Positions 60,374-64,000 of a DNA stretch of 64,000 nt are shown here, in pieces (positions within the stretch are counted from its first letter, which is position 1; every line of letters begins with the position of its first letter). The DNA is from JBCBSP01 sp964550935. GTDB taxonomy: Bacteria > Pseudomonadota > Alphaproteobacteria > Caulobacterales > Maricaulaceae. The stretch lies in NCBI GenBank assembly GCA_964550935.1, contig CAZKBB010000005.1, positions 3,832-67,831 of the forward strand, written 5' to 3'. A model generated the notes under the pieces. The model worked only from the letters and a program-made list of their open reading frames with translations, searched no databases and had not been told where the DNA came from. Position numbers and translations under genes: made by a program.

Positions 60374-61732
60374 CTACCCGGCCTGGCGCTGCGCGCCGTC
60401 GGCCTCGGCGATGACGTCCTCGCGCACCGGCCGCGGCGCGCCGAACAGATGGCCCTGGGCGTAGGCGATGTCGAGGTCGAGCACCTCGACCACCGTGGCC
60501 TCCGCCTCGATCTTCTCCGCAACGAGATCGACGCCGTAGCGCGCGAACACGCCCGCGACGTCTTCGGGCGCCACCGCGCCGGGCTCGCGCCCTGCGATGG
60601 AGATCTCCCCGCGCGCCGCGGAGAGCAGAACCGCGCCCTCCACCTTGGCGAAGCGCACGCCCGCGCGCTGCAGCTCGGCCAGGTCGATGTCGAGATCGCG
60701 CACCTGGTCGATAGAGAAGCGGAAGCCGTAATCGGCGAGCCGCGCCATGTTTCGCGCGGCCACCGCCGAGCGTCCCTCGAAGGCGGCGTGGGGCAGCTCG
60801 AAGATCAGCGACCCGGCGAGGTCGGAATTGCGCCGCAGGAAATCGAGGAACTCGGGAAAGAAGGTCTCGTCCGCGAGCGATCGCATGGAGATGTTGCAGA
60901 AAATCCCGATGCGCCGGTCGGTCCGGGTCAGCCGGCGCACGATCTGGACGCAGCGGAACAGGAGAAGATTGTCCACGTCCGCGATGAGGCCGGCCGCTTC
61001 GGCCGCGGCGAGAAAGTCCGCCGGCGCGATGACCGCGCCGGACCGGTCACGCAGCCGCGTGAAGCCCTCGTAGAAATAGGTCCGCCGCTGGGGCAGTCCG
61101 ACGACGGGCTGCAGGTAGAGGTCGACCCGGTTTTCATCGAGCGCTTCGCGAATGTCCGCGGCGGCCTTGGCGCCGGGCTCGATTTCGGGCTCTGGTTTGG
61201 GCTGGGGCGCGCCGGTCGCCTCGCCCGGCGGGGCGTCGGACGCCGCAGCCTTGGCGGCCTGTCGCGCGGCGCCCGCCGGCAAGCCGCCTGACGCCTCCAG
61301 CCGGGCGATCAGCGCTGCGATCAGGCGATCCTCCTCGCTGTCGGCAGCCTGGACGGCCTTCGTCGCCGGAGCGGGCGCTTCGGACGATGCGGCGGGCGAG
61401 TCGCCGGTGGGGGCGCCCTCGCCGCGGCCTGGAATATCGATGGCGCGCGCGCCGTCCGGATCGATCGCGTCGAGCCGGGCCTCGGCGTGCTCCAGGGCGC
61501 GCTTGAGCGAGCGGTTGGCTGCTTTCAGGCTCTTGATGTCGCGTGCGGTTTCGGCGCGCTCCTCGATGCGCGCAGCCGCGGCGTGGACCTGGCCGGCGAT
61601 GAGGAACACCACCGCGCCCATGATCCAGGCGAGCTCCGAAGACATCAGGCCGAAGCGGTCGAACGCGATCGCCGCCGCGCCGGCCACGATCGCGTAGGCG
61701 AGGACCACCAGAATGTCCGTCGCGCGCGGCAT
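60374..61732 (-). CDS. tipF: TipF-like protein: membrane anchor, coiled coil, degenerate EAL domain
   Basis: The 452-residue protein has two membrane helices (about 9-25 and 32-50), a coiled coil (about 55-92), a disordered Ala/Pro-rich linker and an EAL domain (about 195-440). Catalytic motifs are degenerate: EGF replaces EAL (YFYEGFTRL) and DQ replaces DD (FSIDQVRDLD), while Asn in FCNISMRS and the later Glu residues remain. This fits TipF, which binds c-di-GMP and directs flagellum assembly at the pole chosen by TipN. Length equals that of Caulobacter TipF. Confidence 0.8.
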   Translation of the reverse strand: MPRATDILVVLAYAIVAGAAAIAFDRFGLMSSELAWIMGAVVFLIAGQVHAAAARIEERAETARDIKSLKAANRSLKRALEHAEARLDAIDPDGARAIDIPGRGEGAPTGDSPAASSEAPAPATKAVQAADSEEDRLIAALIARLEASGGLPAGAARQAAKAAASDAPPGEATGAPQPKPEPEIEPGAKAAADIREALDENRVDLYLQPVVGLPQRRTYFYEGFTRLRDRSGAVIAPADFLAAAEAAGLIADVDNLLLFRCVQIVRRLTRTDRRIGIFCNISMRSLADETFFPEFLDFLRRNSDLAGSLIFELPHAAFEGRSAVAARNMARLADYGFRFSIDQVRDLDIDLAELQRAGVRFAKVEGAVLLSAARGEISIAGREPGAVAPEDVAGVFARYGVDLVAEKIEAEATVVEVLDLDIAYAQGHLFGAPRPVREDVIAEADGAQRQAG

Positions 61733-61834
61733 GCTCGCCTCGCCCCCCGGCTTAGAACGCCAAGCGCGCGCGGACGCGAATCGTCCGAGCGCCTCGCACA
61801 GCTTAGGCTGCGTTAACCGATCTTGTCAGAGCGT

Positions 61835-61873
61835 AAACGAAAACGCCCGGCCCGCAGCACGCGGACCGGGCGT
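61835..61873 (-). terminator. Intrinsic terminator downstream of the OmpA-family gene
   Basis: Read on the minus strand, an ACGCCCGG/CCGGGCGT stem with a 15-base loop is followed by TTTTCGTTT. It lies 33 bases past the OmpA-family stop codon. Confidence 0.7.
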
Positions 61874-61905
61874 CGTCTTTAGCCGATGATCAGCCTGAAC
61901 CGGTT

Positions 61906-62562
61906 TTACGACTGGGTCAGCGGCGCGATCGTGATCTCCACGCGGCGGTTGGCGGCGCGCCCTGAATCGGTCTCGTTCGACGCGATCGGAGCGCGTTCGC
62001 CCATGCCCGCCACGTACAGCCGGTCGCGCATCACGCCGTAGCTGATGAGCTGCTGAGCCACCGAGGAGGCCCGGCGTTCCGACAGGCTTTGATTATACGC
62101 CTCATCGCCGCGCGAGTCCGCGTGGCCGACCACGTCGACGAGCGTGCGCGGATAGGTCTGCAGCACATCGGCCACGTCGGCGATGATCGGGTCGAAGCGC
62201 GGCTCGACCGTGGCGGAGTCCGTCGCGAAGGTGACGTCGCCCGGCATGATGAGGCGCAGCTCGTCATTGGGCAGACGCTCCACCGACACGCCGGAGCCGC
62301 GCAGGCGCTCGCGGAACTCGCGCTCCTGACGGTCCATGTAGTTTCCGACGCCCGCGCCCGCGAGCGCGCCCACGCCAGCCCCGATCAGCGCGTTGCGCCG
62401 GTCGTCGCCCCCGGCCAGCGTGCCGAGCAGCGCCCCGGCCGCCGCGCCGGCGAGCGCGCCGGACCCTGTGCGGTTCTGCGTCTGGTTGCCGTAGGGGTCG
62501 GTCGTGGTGCAGGCGGCCGCGAAGCCGAGCGCGGCGACCGCAGCGATGAGAGTGCGAAACAT
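61906..62562 (-). CDS. OmpA-family lipoprotein with glycine zipper
   Basis: The 218-residue protein has a lipoprotein signal ending FAAAC (Cys about 18). A glycine-zipper segment follows (AGAAAGALLGTLAGGDDRRN, IGAGVGALAGAGVGNYMD), then an OmpA C-terminal peptidoglycan-binding domain with DVVGHADSRGDEAYNQSLSE and GMGERAPIASN. This is the YiaD/Pal-like arrangement that ties the outer membrane to the cell wall. It is divergent from groES. Confidence 0.87.
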   Translation of the reverse strand: MFRTLIAAVAALGFAAACTTTDPYGNQTQNRTGSGALAGAAAGALLGTLAGGDDRRNALIGAGVGALAGAGVGNYMDRQEREFRERLRGSGVSVERLPNDELRLIMPGDVTFATDSATVEPRFDPIIADVADVLQTYPRTLVDVVGHADSRGDEAYNQSLSERRASSVAQQLISYGVMRDRLYVAGMGERAPIASNETDSGRAANRRVEITIAPLTQS

Positions 62563-62732
62563 GTATCTGCCTCCAAAAGCCTCTGAACGAGGAGAAACGC
62601 GAGCGGACCATACGCGTTTCGTCCCCGCCCGACCATCTCACTTCAATGACGCGCGGGTGAACGCGCGCTGAACCGGCGCTGGGATACGGCGGGGCCGACC
62701 AAAAATTTCGCGCCGCGGCGCGGCGAAAACCC

Positions 62733-62796
62733 TTGACGAGAGTGCGGGGCGTCCTTACCTCACGTGGCGTTGGCAGCCGGATGCGTCGAGTGCTAA
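62733..62796 (+). promoter_or_regulatory. groESL promoter region with CIRCE element
   Basis: A -35-like TTGACG (62733-62738) and a TTACCT -10-like hexamer (62755-62760) precede a CIRCE element at 62770-62796. The right arm GAGTGCTAA is perfect, the spacer is 9 bases, and the left arm TTGGCAGCC matches the consensus at 6 of 9 positions. CIRCE is bound by the repressor HrcA. The rest of the 62563-62869 intergenic region shows no gene. Confidence 0.75.
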
Positions 62797-62869
62797 CGCC
62801 CCGGTGCGCCGCACCTTACAAACGGAAGCCCGAGCGGCTTCCCCGCTCAGTTGATGGAGTAGAGAAGCG

Positions 62870-63181
62870 ATGAACTTTCGTCCTCTGCACGACCGCGTGC
62901 TCGTCAAGCGCGTTGAAGAAGAGACCACCACCAAGGGCGGGATCATCATTCCCGACACCGCCAAGGAAAAGCCCCAGGAAGGCGAAGTCGTCGCCGTCGG
63001 CGGCGGCGCGATCAAGGACGACGGGACCGTCCGCGCGCTGGACGTGAAGGCGGGCGACCGCGTTCTGTTCGGCAAATGGTCGGGCACCGAAGTCACGATC
63101 GAGGGCGACGAGCTCCTGATCATGAAGGAATCCGACATCCTCGGCATCATCGAAGGGTCGAAAGCCGCCAAGGCCGCGTAA
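62870..63181 (+). CDS. groES: Co-chaperonin GroES
   Basis: The 103-residue GroES begins MNFRPLHDRVLVKRVEEE. It has the mobile-loop segment TTKGGIIIPDTAKEKPQEG, GDRVLFGKWSGTEV and LLIMKESDILGIIEG. Seven copies cap the GroEL ring. First gene of groES-groEL, downstream of the CIRCE element. Confidence 0.97.
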   Translation: MNFRPLHDRVLVKRVEEETTTKGGIIIPDTAKEKPQEGEVVAVGGGAIKDDGTVRALDVKAGDRVLFGKWSGTEVTIEGDELLIMKESDILGIIEGSKAAKAA

Positions 63182-63233
63182 CCCGCGACTGGCGGTTTTT
63201 CACATCCCCTCAACGCAACACAGGTGAACATCC

Positions 63234-64000
<767 letters not shown>

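Overview
The window is a GC-rich chromosomal segment of an alphaproteobacterium, most likely a marine member of the Caulobacterales/Maricaulales (Hyphomonadaceae/Maricaulaceae type). The pointers are a circularly permuted two-piece tmRNA, an alphaproteobacterial-type SspB, a TipF-like degenerate EAL protein and a TipN-like coiled-coil protein (both are polarity factors known from Caulobacter), a CheY/CheZ-like pair, and a STAS-fused MlaE permease. Coding density is very high and many genes are joined by 4-base ATGA overlaps. The window opens inside a gamma-glutamyltransferase gene and closes inside groEL.

Layout. 1-6 kb: gamma-glutamyltransferase, a frameshifted SUMF1-type secreted protein, a truncated small membrane protein next to an AT-richer orphan membrane-protein gene, a MaoC hydratase and a secreted metallophosphoesterase. 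6-9.2 kb: alternative oxidase, a MarR regulator, and the divergent tyrosine-catabolism genes hppD and maiA with a MarR-like operator between them. 9.2-17 kb: a cyclotransferase, a DUF418 membrane protein, the TipN-like protein and a four-gene Mla/MCE lipid-transport operon. 17-24 kb: an MFS transporter, a coupled glycosyltransferase/methyltransferase/prenyltransferase-like cassette with a convergent second methyltransferase, a lipoprotein and proline iminopeptidase. 24-31 kb: an SNF-family Na+ symporter and the mreB-mreC-mreD-mrdA-rodA cell-shape operon. 31-39 kb: a VTT-domain protein and a minus-strand block thyA-folA-hflK-hflC-DUF2065-degP-miaA-ilvC-like.

40-45 kb is the most unusual part. 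A permuted ssrA (tag AANDNYAEEVALAA) is followed by a microbial rhodopsin carrying the N-D-Q triad of light-driven sodium pumps, with a strong terminator. A convergent cytochrome P450 comes next, then sspB, a thioesterase and a lone RusA-type resolvase. 45-53 kb: fumC, an RHH protein, a ClC-family transporter with altered key motifs, mazEF, uvrD/pcrA and prmA. 53-54.7 kb: a two-gene arsR-arsI module that looks specific for organoarsenicals, followed by a large stem-loop, a possible 47-residue gene and degraded sequence. 54.7-64 kb: an aminopeptidase P, ribF, a MaoC protein, a CheY/CheZ-like pair, a HAD phosphatase, tipF-like, an OmpA-family lipoprotein and groES-groEL under a CIRCE element. 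Two copies of a palindromic intergenic repeat lie at 56.6 and 59.4 kb.

The main themes are cell envelope and polarity, proteostasis (HflKC, DegP, SspB-tmRNA, GroESL) and, as the most notable accessory trait, a predicted light-driven sodium pump. All function calls were made by reading motifs and family resemblance by eye; no database search was run.
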